The notes below the pieces were generated by a model. That model was given only the letters and a program-made list of their open reading frames with translations. It had not been told where the DNA came from and searched no databases. Both the position numbers and the translations under genes were made by a program. 35,693 bases of DNA from JBKPCD01 sp046727175 (GTDB lineage: Bacteria; Acidobacteriota; Vicinamibacteria; Vicinamibacterales; 2-12-FULL-66-21). Shown one piece after another: positions 1 to 7,882 of this stretch; position 1 is the stretch's first letter, and each line of letters starts with the position of its first letter. The DNA is taken from the NCBI GenBank assembly GCA_046727175.1, contig JBKPCD010000133.1, positions 1-35,693 of the forward strand, in the 5' to 3' direction.

Positions 1-312
1 AATAAGGACCGCACAGAGGACAGCCAGAGCGAGATTGGTAAGCCCGTACCCGAGCGGCCGGTTCCCGAAGAACGCATAGTTTGCAGCAAAGGAGACGGCT
101 ACGAGCGGACGATAGAACCCATTATTGGTAAGGAAGAGATCTGGCCACCCGGTCACGTCGTGGACGCGACTCCTGACAATCCACGCGAAATCGTCGGTAA
201 AGAAGCCATGCCCGATGCTCGTGGCATACACCAGCACGAAGACGAGACCGGCGGATCCGATGGCGCCGGCGGCGAGCAATTGCGTTGCACGATCCGCGGT
301 AGGATGTTCCAT
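1..312 (-). CDS. Partial polytopic membrane protein, GT-C glycosyltransferase-like (N-terminus only)
   Basis: Reading leftward from the ATG at 310-312 gives 104 uninterrupted codons that run off the window edge, so only the N-terminus is seen. It begins MEHPTADRATQLLAAG, then a hydrophobic segment (about residues 12-31), a loop with an acidic pair (FFTDDFAWIV), the stretch GFYRPLVAVSFAANYAFFG, and a second hydrophobic run at the edge. A first membrane helix followed by an Asp-Asp loop and an FYRPL-like stretch is the pattern of GT-C/PMT-like membrane glycosyltransferases that use lipid-linked sugars; this is family knowledge, not proof. It is divergent from the transglycosylase gene, with 70 bp between the starts. 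The rest of the gene is needed to fix the family. Confidence 0.6.
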   Translation of the reverse strand, partial: MEHPTADRATQLLAAGAIGSAGLVFVLVYATSIGHGFFTDDFAWIVRSRVHDVTGWPDLFLTNNGFYRPLVAVSFAANYAFFGNRPLGYGLTNLALAVLCAVLI

Positions 313-370
313 GCCTGACGAAGCAGTGTAAGCCGATATACGGAAGTGCCGCATCGACTGAGGCATTCGC

Positions 371-376
371 TACAAT
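371..376 (+). promoter_or_regulatory. -10 box directly upstream of the transglycosylase start
   Basis: TACAAT ends 6 nt before the ATG at 383. Transcription would start at or next to the start codon, and no Shine-Dalgarno sequence lies between, so a leaderless mRNA is likely. No good -35 hexamer is visible 16-18 nt upstream. Confidence 0.5.
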
Positions 377-382
377 CGTCTC

Positions 383-1459
383 ATGCGTCGTACGAGCCAC
401 CGAGTGCGCGCGGCTTGCCTGTCCGTCCTTGCAGCCGTGACGCTCGGCGCAACCCGGAGCCCCCACCGCGCGGACTGCGCACGGTGGCGTGGAACCGTTC
501 AGGAGCTTCCGCCGGTCGCTCCGGTCGCGACACCGCCACCGTTCGACGTGTGGCTGGCAGCGCTGCGGGAGGAGGCGGTGGCGCGCGGAATCAAACCAGA
601 GGTCGTCACGGCGGCGCTCGGCGATCTCCACCCAGTTGACCAGATTCTCGAGCGCGATCGCACGCAGGCGGAGTTCACGCTCGCCCTCGACGCGTACTTG
701 CGTCGCCGCTTGACGCGGAACACGGTCCGCACGGCGCAGACGATGTACTCGCGCCATCGCGCGCTGCTCGAAAAGGTCGGGAAGCAGTACGGCGTGTCGC
801 CGCGGATCGTTATCGGGGTCTGGGGGCTCGAGTCCAACTTTGGCCGCTTCTCGGGCGTGAGGCCGACGATCCCGGCCCTCGTCACGCTCGCCTACGATCC
901 CCGCCGGTCGGCCATGTTCCGGAGCGAGCTCTTCAGCGCGCTGGAGATCCTGAATCGCGGCGACATCGAGCTCGCGAACCTGAAAGGATCGTGGGCCGGC
1001 GCGCTCGGCCAGCCGCAGTTCATGCCGTCGACGTACCTCCAGTTCGCGCAGGATTTCGACGGCGACGGCCGCCGCGACATCTGGACGTCGCAGCCCGACG
1101 TCTTCGCGTCAGTCGCGTTCTATTTGAAGGAGCACGGCTGGACCGAACGCGGGATCTGGGGCCGCGAGGTCCGTGTGCCGAAGGCAGTGAAGGCCGCCGT
1201 CGATGCCGTCCCCAGCCGTACCGAGGGCTGCCGTGCCGAGCGCATGATGACGATCGAGAAGCCGCTCAGCGAATGGCGGAAGATCGGACTTCGAACGGTC
1301 GGCGGCCAGCCGCTGCCTGCAGGTCCAATCGATGCGTCGCTCGTCCGCGCCGGTGCGCGCGCGTTCCTCGTCTACGCGAACTACGAGGCGCTCCTCGCCT
1401 ACAACTGCGCCCACAGCTACGCGCTCAGTATCGGGTTGCTTGCGGATCGGCTTCGCTGA
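383..1459 (+). CDS. mltB: Lytic murein transglycosylase, MltB-like (SLT_2 family)
   Basis: A 358-residue predicted exported enzyme that cleaves the MurNAc-GlcNAc bond of peptidoglycan and leaves a 1,6-anhydro end. The N-terminus is basic then hydrophobic (MRRTSHRVRAACLSVLAAV), a signal peptide or membrane anchor. The SLT_2 core spans about 55-355. The catalytic Glu is E150 in VWGLESNFGRF, followed by the family stretches GSWAGALGQPQFMPS and DFDGDGRRDIW. There is no C-terminal peptidoglycan-binding domain, so this is the short form. The start at 383 was chosen because it gives the signal peptide and sits just after a -10 box. The gene is convergent with the dehydrogenase that follows. The family assignment is strong; which paralogue (MltB or a relative) is not settled. 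Confidence 0.9.
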   Translation: MRRTSHRVRAACLSVLAAVTLGATRSPHRADCARWRGTVQELPPVAPVATPPPFDVWLAALREEAVARGIKPEVVTAALGDLHPVDQILERDRTQAEFTLALDAYLRRRLTRNTVRTAQTMYSRHRALLEKVGKQYGVSPRIVIGVWGLESNFGRFSGVRPTIPALVTLAYDPRRSAMFRSELFSALEILNRGDIELANLKGSWAGALGQPQFMPSTYLQFAQDFDGDGRRDIWTSQPDVFASVAFYLKEHGWTERGIWGREVRVPKAVKAAVDAVPSRTEGCRAERMMTIEKPLSEWRKIGLRTVGGQPLPAGPIDASLVRAGARAFLVYANYEALLAYNCAHSYALSIGLLADRLR

Positions 1460-1618
1460 CGCGCAAGCCTCGAATCCCTAATCACTGATCGCGGATCCCT
1501 CATCGTCGAATCGCTTCAACCCTGGGATCTTTGGACGCGTGGGATTCACGATGCGAGGATTCGATGATCCGAAGATGAGTCATTCGGGATCAGTGATTCG
1601 GGATCAGTGATTAGTGAT
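1460..1618 (+). repeat. Convergent intergenic spacer with tandem and inverted repeats
   Basis: This gap between two converging genes is filled with short repeated words built on GATTCGGGATCAGTGATT. The 14-mer at 1582-1595 is repeated perfectly at 1596-1609. CTAATCACTGATC at 1478-1490 is the exact reverse complement of 1602-1614, giving a 13-bp stem across the gap. It could end transcription from both sides. No coding gene is seen. Confidence 0.75.
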
Positions 1619-4366
1619 TCAGCTCTTCCGCGTCGCCCACTCCACCAAGTAAGCCCACGATCGGTACTCGAATCCTGTAGCGCGGGACATCCCGAGCTCG
1701 CAGGTGCGGCTGCTCGAGTAATGACCGTCGGCCTCGATCGCGCGGATTTCTTCAGCCATCGCGCGCGTGGCGGACGCGGTGAGCTCGGGCACGAGCCAGC
1801 CGCGGTCGCCGGCGAATCCGCAGCAGCCGGTTGACGACGGAATGACGACAGCGTCGCTGCACGCCGAGGCGACGGCGGAGAGCCGCGACGTGAGGCTCAT
1901 CCTGACGAGCGAGCAGACCGGGTGGACGACCACTGTTCGCGCGCGGCGAGTGATGGTCAGCCGGGGCAACACATTCGACGCGAAGAAATCGATCGCGTCG
2001 ACGATCCGAAGGCGTCGAAGCCGTTCAGCGTTCTCCGGCGTCAACCCTTCTCCTCCCCGCAACGCCAGCGCGCACGGGCTGGTGTCCACGACAACCGGCA
2101 GCGTTCCTTCCCGGGACCAGGTCCAGAGATCCGCGATCGTCGCGTTCGCGGCGATGCGCTGCGCCTCGTCGAAGCCCTTCGACGAGTAAGGCATGCCGCA
2201 GCAGCGCCCGTAAACGGCGTCAGGCACATGAAGCACCACTCCCGCCCGCCGGGCGACTTCGATCGATGTCGAGGAAACCGGCGCGCCGTCTTCTGCAGTC
2301 CGCAAGGGACCGAGCACTCGCGTCACGCACGATGGAAACAGAATAGCGTCGGGTTCACCCGCCTGGGCGGTTTCGACGCGCCTTGCAGGCGCCGGCATCG
2401 TGTCGACGCCGAGCAGGGGCCGGGCCAGACGCCGTACCCGTAGACCCGCCCGCGCCAGGCGCTCCGTCAGGCCGAAATGGGTCGCGCTCCAGACCGCCAG
2501 TCGGCTGGCCGTTCGGGAGTGCATGGTCGCGCGAAGGCGCTTGGTGAGTTTGCCCGTGTCGATCGCAACCGGGCACGCGAGCGCGCACAGACCGTCGGTC
2601 GCGCACGTGTCGAGCGCATCGTATGTGAACGCGCTCCGAAGTGCCGCAGCGTTGGCGCCCTGCCGTTCCATCGCCCGCCGGACCGCGATGCGCTGCCGCG
2701 GCGAGAGTGTCAGATCCCGGCTGGGGCAGCGCGACTCGCAGTACCCGCATTCGATGCACCGATCGACTTCTTCCTCGACCTCGGGCAGCGACTTGAGGTT
2801 CTCGAGGTGCGCGCGAGGATTTCCGTTCACGATGACGCCCGGATTCAACAGGCCATCCGGATCTATGAGCGCCTTGAGACGCCACATCAGCTCGTACGCC
2901 TCCGGTCCCCATTCCGTCTCGACGAACGGCGCCATGTTGCGTCCGGTTCCGTGCTCGGCCTTGAGCGCGCCGTCGTACCCTTCGACGACGAGCCGCACGA
3001 CGTCCGCGATGAACAGCTCATACTGCCTGATCGCCCTGTCGTCGTTGAACGACTGCGACAGGACGAAGTGAAGGTTGCCGTCCTTCGCGTGGCCGAAGAT
3101 GATGGCGTCGGCGTAGCCGTGTCGACGGAACAACGACTGCAGATCTCCGACCGCCGCGGCGAGCCGATGGACCGGGCACGCGACGTCCTCGATGATAACC
3201 GTCGTCCCGCGTGCGCGCACCGCGCCGACCGACGGGAACATTCCTTTGCGCACCCGCCACAGTTGCGTCCTCTCGACGGGATCGAACGTGAATCGCGCAG
3301 GCTCGACGAGTGTCAGACCGGCCGTCGCGGTGCTGACACGCGTCGCAAGCGATTCGGTCGCCGATTCGTCCGGACACTGGAACTCGGCAAGAAGACCGGC
3401 GGCCTCGGGATCGAGTGCCGCAAGGGACGTCGGGACGCCTGCGAGATGTTCAACAGAGCGAAGAGCCGCACGATCCATCAGCTCCAGCGCGGCCGCACCC
3501 GCGGCGCTGAGCGGCCCAATCGCCTCACATGCAGCGCTGATGTCCGCGAACAACAGCAGTCCCGTGTACTTCACCGGCAGGTCGGGCACGGTTCGGAGAA
3601 CGGCTTCAGCGATGAACGCGAGCGTGCCCTCGGCGCCGATCAGGAGGTGACAGAAGATGTCGACGGGACGTTCGAAATCGAGGAACGCGTTCAGCGCGTA
3701 CCCCGTCGTATTCTTCGTCTTGTACTTGTGTCGGATTCGATCGGTCAGTCGGCGACTGGTCCGAACCCGGTCGCGCAGGGCGACGATCCCTGCAGCCAGC
3801 GAGGGTTCGGCGGCCTCGAAGATCGCGTTCGCGTCGTCGCGCGCCGTATCGATGACGGTGCCGGATGGCAGCACGAACACGAGCGAGTCGAGCGTGTGAT
3901 AGCTGTTCTGGGCGACGCCACAGCACATCCCGCTCGAGTTGTTCGAGAGGATCCCTCCCATCATGCACGCGTCGATTGACGCAGGATCGGGACCGATACG
4001 CGCGTTGAACTTCGCGAGCGCGCGATTGACGTGACCGCCTATCGCACCAGGCTGGACGCGCACGCGCCGACCGCTCTCGAGCGGCTCGATCCTCCGCCAG
4101 CCGTGACCGAGATCGACCAGGATTCCGTCCGTGATCGCTTGCCCAGACAGGCTGGTTCCCGCTGCGCGGAAGGTGAGAGGCAGGCGCTCGGCGCGGGCGA
4201 GCGTGAAAAGTCCGCGCACCTCCTCGATCGACTCGGGTCGGACGACGACGAGCGGCTCGAGACGATAGAAGCTCGCGTCAGACGCGTAGGCCGCCCGGTC
4301 GATCGGACGATCGAGAATCCGCCGGGGCGGCAGGATCTCTTCGAGCTTCCGACGAAGGGCAGTCAT
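1619..4366 (-). CDS. FAD/Fe-S D-2-hydroxyacid dehydrogenase (GlcD-GlcF type fusion)
   Basis: A 915-residue one-chain fusion that oxidises a D-2-hydroxyacid such as D-lactate, glycolate or D-2-hydroxyglutarate and passes electrons through Fe-S centres to the respiratory chain. Residues about 38-260 are the FAD_binding_4 fold (TFRAAGTSLSGQA, GGILSNNSSGM). About 270-512 are the FAD-oxidase C domain (FGHAKDGNLHF, EHGTGRNMAPF, DPDGLLNPG). A ferredoxin-like part has C537, C540, C543 and C547 (CIECGYCESRC), then C588, C594 and C598 (CATDGLCALAC). The C-terminus has two cysteine-rich CCG motifs, RCCGMPYSS and GCCGFAGDRGW. The architecture is that of E. coli YdiJ and related quinone-linked enzymes. 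The substrate cannot be read from sequence. ATG at 4366 is preceded by a weak TAATGT box 8 nt upstream. Confidence 0.88.
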   Translation of the reverse strand: MTALRRKLEEILPPRRILDRPIDRAAYASDASFYRLEPLVVVRPESIEEVRGLFTLARAERLPLTFRAAGTSLSGQAITDGILVDLGHGWRRIEPLESGRRVRVQPGAIGGHVNRALAKFNARIGPDPASIDACMMGGILSNNSSGMCCGVAQNSYHTLDSLVFVLPSGTVIDTARDDANAIFEAAEPSLAAGIVALRDRVRTSRRLTDRIRHKYKTKNTTGYALNAFLDFERPVDIFCHLLIGAEGTLAFIAEAVLRTVPDLPVKYTGLLLFADISAACEAIGPLSAAGAAALELMDRAALRSVEHLAGVPTSLAALDPEAAGLLAEFQCPDESATESLATRVSTATAGLTLVEPARFTFDPVERTQLWRVRKGMFPSVGAVRARGTTVIIEDVACPVHRLAAAVGDLQSLFRRHGYADAIIFGHAKDGNLHFVLSQSFNDDRAIRQYELFIADVVRLVVEGYDGALKAEHGTGRNMAPFVETEWGPEAYELMWRLKALIDPDGLLNPGVIVNGNPRAHLENLKSLPEVEEEVDRCIECGYCESRCPSRDLTLSPRQRIAVRRAMERQGANAAALRSAFTYDALDTCATDGLCALACPVAIDTGKLTKRLRATMHSRTASRLAVWSATHFGLTERLARAGLRVRRLARPLLGVDTMPAPARRVETAQAGEPDAILFPSCVTRVLGPLRTAEDGAPVSSTSIEVARRAGVVLHVPDAVYGRCCGMPYSSKGFDEAQRIAANATIADLWTWSREGTLPVVVDTSPCALALRGGEGLTPENAERLRRLRIVDAIDFFASNVLPRLTITRRARTVVVHPVCSLVRMSLTSRLSAVASACSDAVVIPSSTGCCGFAGDRGWLVPELTASATRAMAEEIRAIEADGHYSSSRTCELGMSRATGFEYRSWAYLVEWATRKS

Positions 4367-4410
4367 TCAGGTCTACATTAGCGCACGATTCAGTTGTGTT
4401 TGCATGACCT

Positions 4411-4470
4411 TGTAGGGCGCGGCCTTCAGGCCGCGCCGCGCGTGCGGGGTCTGAAGACCCCGCCCCACAG
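4411..4470. repeat. REP-like double palindrome
   Basis: Two hairpin units stand in opposite orientation. Unit 1 has stem GGCGCGGCC (4416-4424), loop TTCA, and stem GGCCGCGCC (4429-4437), preceded by TGTAG. Unit 2 has stem GCGGGGTC (4444-4451), loop TGAA, and stem GACCCCGC (4456-4463), followed by CCCACA. The flanking TGTAGGG/CCCCACA and the complementary loops make the whole a BIME-like pair. A second pair lies at 19990-20077. Confidence 0.85.
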
Positions 4471-4517
4471 CACAAACTGCGACTCGAGTCAGCATGGTGG
4501 ATCGCGAATGACGATCG

Positions 4518-4541
4518 CTCTAGCTTCTAACTTCTAGCGTC
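4518..4541. repeat. Quasi-repetitive spacer word (CTAGCTTCTAACTTCTAGC)
   Basis: Short repeated CTTCTA/TAGAAG words. The same vocabulary recurs at 10742-10853 and 30660-30720. The stop codon of the leftward membrane ORF (TAG, 4527-4529) lies within it, so the last residues of that ORF (DARS) are spacer-encoded. Confidence 0.55.
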
Positions 4542-4874
4542 TGTATCTCCTCTTTCGATCCCCGCGGCGGCCGTGGTCCCGGGCTCGATGATCGCGAGTG
4601 ACGCGATGCTCACGACAGCGATACTCACGAGCGCGGCAGCGATGGCATCCGATGCTCCGCCGGGCATCAGTGCGACCGCGAGAAGCATCATGGCGACGAT
4701 TCCTTCGGCAATCGCAATCCAGCGGAAGAGGCGCGATCGCTGCGAGGCGAGCGCAACTGGATGCACGCGCGAGGTGAACAGCAGGTTCAGACGCAGTGTC
4801 ACGGCGGCGGTTGCGGCCGCGAGAACGATGAAGAACGCCCACCGACCGAGCGATCGCCTCGCCGGATCTGACAT
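4527..4874 (-). CDS. Membrane domain in frame with the upstream kinase, separated by a TAA
   Basis: The 115-residue open frame from ATG 4874 has three hydrophobic segments (about 12-26, 50-70 and 75-95) and no recognised motif. It lies in exactly the same frame as the kinase that ends at 4998. The 41 codons between the kinase TAA and this ATG also read like protein (for example IWWWQFHQGTVATLDAA, then a hydrophobic run) and contain no ATG, GTG or TTG. So either translation starts at 4874 or at an unusual codon, or this is the membrane-anchoring C-terminus of the kinase cut off by a nonsense codon. I favour the second reading. The C-terminal residues fall in spacer repeats. Function unknown. 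Confidence 0.5.
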   Translation of the reverse strand: MSDPARRSLGRWAFFIVLAAATAAVTLRLNLLFTSRVHPVALASQRSRLFRWIAIAEGIVAMMLLAVALMPGGASDAIAAALVSIAVVSIASLAIIEPGTTAAAGIERGDTDARS

Positions 4875-4997
4875 GGACTGTCGACTGATCCAGATCAGCA
4901 GGGGCGTTGCGGCATCGAGAGTCGCGACGGTTCCCTGATGAAACTGCCACCACCAGATCGCACGCGAACGATCGTGATCGGGTTGTGATGCCGCATC

Positions 4998-6068
4998 TTA
5001 TCCCGCCTCGATCGTTGCCGCAATGGACCGCAGATCCTTGAGCAACGCTTCGGCAGACGCGTAACGTTCATCGGGCGAGCCGCGCATGCATTTCCGCGCG
5101 ACGCGATCGAGACCGGGAAGTGGAAGCGGGCGGCTCAGCGAGGTCGGCCGGCCCTCCATGAGCTCGGTCATACGCGCGAGAATCGATCCGGGATCCGTGC
5201 CGAACGGATGTTCACCAGTCGCAAGCTCCCACGCGAGTACACCGAAAGCGAACACATCGGATCGCGCATCGGCGCCGCTGCCGGCGAGCTGCTCGGGCGC
5301 CATGTATCCCGGTGTGCCGAGCGCCACGCCGGCTTCGGTCAGTCGTGTCATCGATGGCGAGTCGGGCGTCGGCTCCCATCGCGCGAGACCGAAGTCGAGC
5401 ACCTTGATCTGCCCATCTGCGCGACGGACCACGTTTTCGGGCTTGAGATCGCGATGCACGATGCCGCCGGCGTGCGCGGCGTCGAGAGCGGAGGCGATGT
5501 CGATGAGCGTAGGGAGGAGGCGTTCCGGTGGAAGCGGCCCCGCACTCAATTCCTCGCGGAGAGTACGGCCTCGCACCAGCTCGGAAACCATGTAGAGCTC
5601 ACCATCGATCTCTTCCAGCGCGAAGACCGTGGCGATTGCTGGATGCGAGAGCGCCGCGGCGGCGCGCGCCTCGCGCGTGAGGCGCTGGCGCCGAACCGGA
5701 TCGCGCGTGTACTCGGGAGGAAGCGCTTTGAGCGCGACGGTGCGGCCAAGCCGCTGATCCTCGGCGGCATAGACGACGCCCATGCCGCCGCGACCGATCT
5801 CCTCGATGATTCGATACGAGCCAATCTGCCGGCCTGCAAGCGACGACGGCGCGTCGTCCAGAATCAACTCCGGGGCCACGCCCCACGCTGGACGATCGAG
5901 AAAGTCCGCTGACGTGCGGTCGTGGCTTGCAAGCAGCGACCGCACCTCACGCGCGAGGTCGGGATCGCCACGGCCGGCGGCTTCGAGCAATTGCTCGCGC
6001 GACACGGGGTCCCGATCGAGGACCGCGTGGAACAGCTCGTTAATCTGACGCCAGCGCGATGGGTTCAC
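4998..6068 (-). CDS. PknB-type Ser/Thr protein kinase
   Basis: A 356-residue cytoplasmic Hanks-type kinase. An N-terminal helical segment (about 1-75; WRQINELFHAVLDRD, then EVRSLLASHD) resembles the dosage/sensor leader common in acidobacterial kinases. The catalytic domain (about 85-345) has the glycine loop IGRGGMGVVY (91-100), Lys114, HRDLKPEN (205-212), DFG (225-227) and GTPGYMAPEQ. It starts with GTG at 6068, overlapping the sigma factor stop by 4 nt (GTGA), so the two are translationally coupled and the kinase probably acts on or with that sigma factor. It ends in TAA with no transmembrane anchor of its own, but the same frame continues into a membrane domain. All catalytic residues are present. 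Confidence 0.92.
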   Translation of the reverse strand: MNPSRWRQINELFHAVLDRDPVSREQLLEAAGRGDPDLAREVRSLLASHDRTSADFLDRPAWGVAPELILDDAPSSLAGRQIGSYRIIEEIGRGGMGVVYAAEDQRLGRTVALKALPPEYTRDPVRRQRLTREARAAAALSHPAIATVFALEEIDGELYMVSELVRGRTLREELSAGPLPPERLLPTLIDIASALDAAHAGGIVHRDLKPENVVRRADGQIKVLDFGLARWEPTPDSPSMTRLTEAGVALGTPGYMAPEQLAGSGADARSDVFAFGVLAWELATGEHPFGTDPGSILARMTELMEGRPTSLSRPLPLPGLDRVARKCMRGSPDERYASAEALLKDLRSIAATIEAG

Positions 6069-6595
6069 GCGTGGGAGCTTCCCTCCAGCTCACGCGCGAG
6101 CCAGGCACGTGCGACGGTCCAGTGACGCTTGACCGTTGCGGGAGAAATCGCCATCGCGTCCGCCGTTTCTTCGACCGTCAGACCGCCAAAGAACCGCAGC
6201 TCCACCAGCCTGGCCTGTTCGGGGTCGATGGCTGCAAGTCGCTCGAGCGCCTCGTCGAGCGCGACGAGATCGAACGCACGCTCGCCGCCGGCCACGAGCG
6301 CCTCGTCGAGCGTGACACGGGGCTGGGCGCCACCGCGCTTGAGGGCGCCCCGCGCGCGTGCGCGTTCGATGAGGATCTGCCGCATCGAGTGTGCGGCAAT
6401 TGCGCAGAAGTGCGCTCGGTTCTTCCAGCGATCGGGCTTGTCCTTCATCAATCGAAGGTAGGCCTCGTGCACGAGCGCTGTCGGCTGGAGGGTCTGTCCG
6501 GGCCGCTCGCGGCGAAGATAATTGGCCGCAAGCCGCCGAAGCTCCTGATAGACGATCGGCAGCAGCGTGTCGACTGACTGCCGATCGTCGGTCAT
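6065..6595 (-). CDS. ECF-like RNA polymerase sigma factor (Sigma70_ECF, PF07638 type)
   Basis: A 176-residue sigma factor of the class usually coupled to Ser/Thr kinases. Region 2 covers about 10-85 (LLPIVYQELRRLAANYLRRE, ALVHEAYLRL, and FCAIAAHSMRQIL for DNA contact). Region 4 covers about 115-170 with a helix-turn-helix (RFFGGLTVEETADAMAISPATV). The start ATG overlaps the cyclophilin stop by one base (TGATG at 6593-6597), and its own stop overlaps the kinase GTG, so the three form one translationally coupled operon. No anti-sigma gene is adjacent; control by phosphorylation is the likely alternative, by analogy with such pairs. The target promoter is unknown. Confidence 0.9.
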   Translation of the reverse strand: MTDDRQSVDTLLPIVYQELRRLAANYLRRERPGQTLQPTALVHEAYLRLMKDKPDRWKNRAHFCAIAAHSMRQILIERARARGALKRGGAQPRVTLDEALVAGGERAFDLVALDEALERLAAIDPEQARLVELRFFGGLTVEETADAMAISPATVKRHWTVARAWLARELEGSSHA

Positions 6596-7116
6596 CAGGA
6601 CACCCGCTCGATACGGACGCGTTTCACGACGACCGGCTTCATCGGTCGATCCTGCCGTCCTGTGGGGACTGCGCCGATGCGGCGCACGACCTCGAGTCCG
6701 GTCACGACCTCACCGAACACCGAGTGCCGACGGTCGAGATGAGGTGTCGGTCCGAGTGTAATGAAGAACTGGCTGCCGTTCGTGTTGGGACCGGCGTTCG
6801 CCATCGACAGAATGCCCGCGCGGTCGTGGCGGAGGGACGCGTGGAACTCATCGGGGAACGTGTACCCGGGGCCGCCGGTGCCTTGTCCGAGTCGATCGCC
6901 ACCTTGAATCATGAACCCATTGATGACTCGGTGGAAGATCACACCGTCGTAGTACGGCTCTTTTTTCTTTGCGCCGGTCGCGGGATCGGTCCACTCCTTG
7001 GTGCCTTCGGCGAGGCCGACGAAGTTTGCCACCGTCCGGGGTGCCTCCTTCTCGAATAACCGAATGGTGAACGACCCTTCGGTCGTCTCGACATGCGCGT
7101 AAGTGCCGGCTTCCAT
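6595..7116 (-). CDS. Cyclophilin-type peptidyl-prolyl cis-trans isomerase
   Basis: A 173-residue single-domain cyclophilin that speeds proline isomerisation. Family motifs are present in order: VANFVGLAEG (about 30-39), YYDGVIFHRVINGFMIQGGD (with the catalytic Arg in FHRV), GSQFFITLGPTPHLD, and HSVFGEVVTGLEVV. No signal peptide is seen, so it is probably cytoplasmic. ATG 7116 has an AAGGAG Shine-Dalgarno about 11 nt upstream. It is the first gene of the leftward cyclophilin-sigma-kinase operon, an odd partner for a sigma factor. Confidence 0.93.
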   Translation of the reverse strand: MEAGTYAHVETTEGSFTIRLFEKEAPRTVANFVGLAEGTKEWTDPATGAKKKEPYYDGVIFHRVINGFMIQGGDRLGQGTGGPGYTFPDEFHASLRHDRAGILSMANAGPNTNGSQFFITLGPTPHLDRRHSVFGEVVTGLEVVRRIGAVPTGRQDRPMKPVVVKRVRIERVS

Positions 7117-7229
7117 AAGCTGCGTTACTCCTTCTTGCTCGTTGCACCCCGGCCGCGCAAAACGGCTCGCTAACAGCTGGGGCGCGCGGAATGCGCACCC
7201 GCAGCCGCGGGACGTCGGATGGACTCTGG

Positions 7230-7235
7230 ATTATA
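7230..7235 (-). promoter_or_regulatory. -10 box for the cyclophilin-sigma-kinase operon
   Basis: On the minus strand the sequence TATATATAATCC contains TATAAT, read at 7235-7230. It sits about 110 nt upstream of the cyclophilin start. No clear -35 match is seen. Confidence 0.45.
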
Positions 7236-7329
7236 TATAGCCAACAAAAGGACGGATCCCTTCGTCTAACCGGCGAGGACGACGCAAGCTGAGCAGCCTT
7301 TCTCAAGTGCTCTCGTAGGAAATCCTTCG

Positions 7330-7358
7330 TTGACAATACGAAGACGTTCGTACATAGT
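7330..7358 (+). promoter_or_regulatory. BlaI gene promoter
   Basis: TTGACA at 7330-7335, a 17-nt spacer and CATAGT at 7353-7358 make a sigma70-like promoter. The predicted start is about 20 nt before the blaI ATG. The whole spacer region is occupied by a palindrome (7337-7352). Confidence 0.6.
7337..7352. promoter_or_regulatory. Perfect palindromic operator between -35 and -10
   Basis: TACGAA, GACG, TTCGTA: 6-bp arms with a 4-nt centre, lying between the two promoter hexamers. BlaI/MecI repressors bind dyad operators as dimers in this position, so this is the likely autoregulatory site. The exact sequence differs from the classical TACA/TGTA operators of staphylococci. Confidence 0.6.
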
Positions 7359-7385
7359 CTCCCAGGATTCAAGGTTCCATTCACG

Positions 7386-7802
7386 ATGCACAGAAATATC
7401 ATCCCGCGGCCGACCGACGCCGAGCTGACGATTCTCCGTGTGCTGTGGGAACGCGGCCCGAGCACCGTTCGTCAAGTCCACGAGGTGATGACCCGCGAGC
7501 GGCCGACCGCCTACACGACCGCGCTCAAGCTTCTCCAGATCATGACCGACAAGGGGCTCGTCCGGCGGGATGAAACGGATCGATCGCACGTATATCAGGC
7601 GCGCCTGACCCGGGAGCAGACGCAGCGTCAGCTCGTTCGCGATCTGCTGGACCGGGCATTTGGGGGGTCGTCGTCGAAGCTGGTCATGCAGGCCCTCGCG
7701 GCCCGGCGCGCATCGGCCGAGGAGCTAGGCGAGATTCGGCGGTTGCTCGATGGCCGGTCGCCAAGGGCGGAAGGACACGAACCGGACGAGGGCAGCGAGT
7801 GA
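7386..7802 (+). CDS. blaI: BlaI/MecI/CopY-family transcriptional repressor
   Basis: A 138-residue winged-helix repressor. The DNA-binding domain is at about 7-78 (PTDAELTILRVLWERGPSTV, VHEVMTRERPTAYTTALKLL, then the wing KGLVRRDETDRSHVYQ). The dimerisation and cleavage region follows (LVRDLLDRAFGGSSSKLVMQ). In the classical system a membrane M56 protease cleaves BlaI to relieve repression; such a protease is encoded 80 bp downstream on the same strand. A palindrome in its own promoter suggests autoregulation. The last codons and stop lie in a dispersed repeat (from 7793). The regulon is unknown; linkage to beta-lactams should not be assumed. Confidence 0.93.
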   Translation: MHRNIIPRPTDAELTILRVLWERGPSTVRQVHEVMTRERPTAYTTALKLLQIMTDKGLVRRDETDRSHVYQARLTREQTQRQLVRDLLDRAFGGSSSKLVMQALAARRASAEELGEIRRLLDGRSPRAEGHEPDEGSE

Positions 7803-7870
7803 GCCACGCGAGCGGAGCGGGGTGGGCTCCCGCGAGCGACCGCGAAAGGGGGTCCGGCGGGACGAAGTCC
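7793..7870. repeat. Dispersed ~75-nt GC-rich element, copy 1
   Basis: The run starts at GCGAGTGAGCC, passes through GGAGCGGGG and CCCGCGAGCGAC, and ends in AAGGGGGTCCGG. The same blocks in the same order occur at 35619-35690. It covers the end of blaI and most of the gap to the M56 gene. Confidence 0.65.
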
Positions 7871-7882
7871 CCCGGTTAGAAA

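Noticed and set aside
3192..3979. Long plus-strand frames opposite the dehydrogenase
   Set aside because: Arg-rich shadows of a high-GC minus-strand gene with intact FAD and Fe-S motifs.
7141..7220. Possible further copy of the 37-nt palindrome upstream of the cyclophilin
   Set aside because: Only short GC blocks (CCCCAGCT, GCCGGGG) match and the spacing differs.
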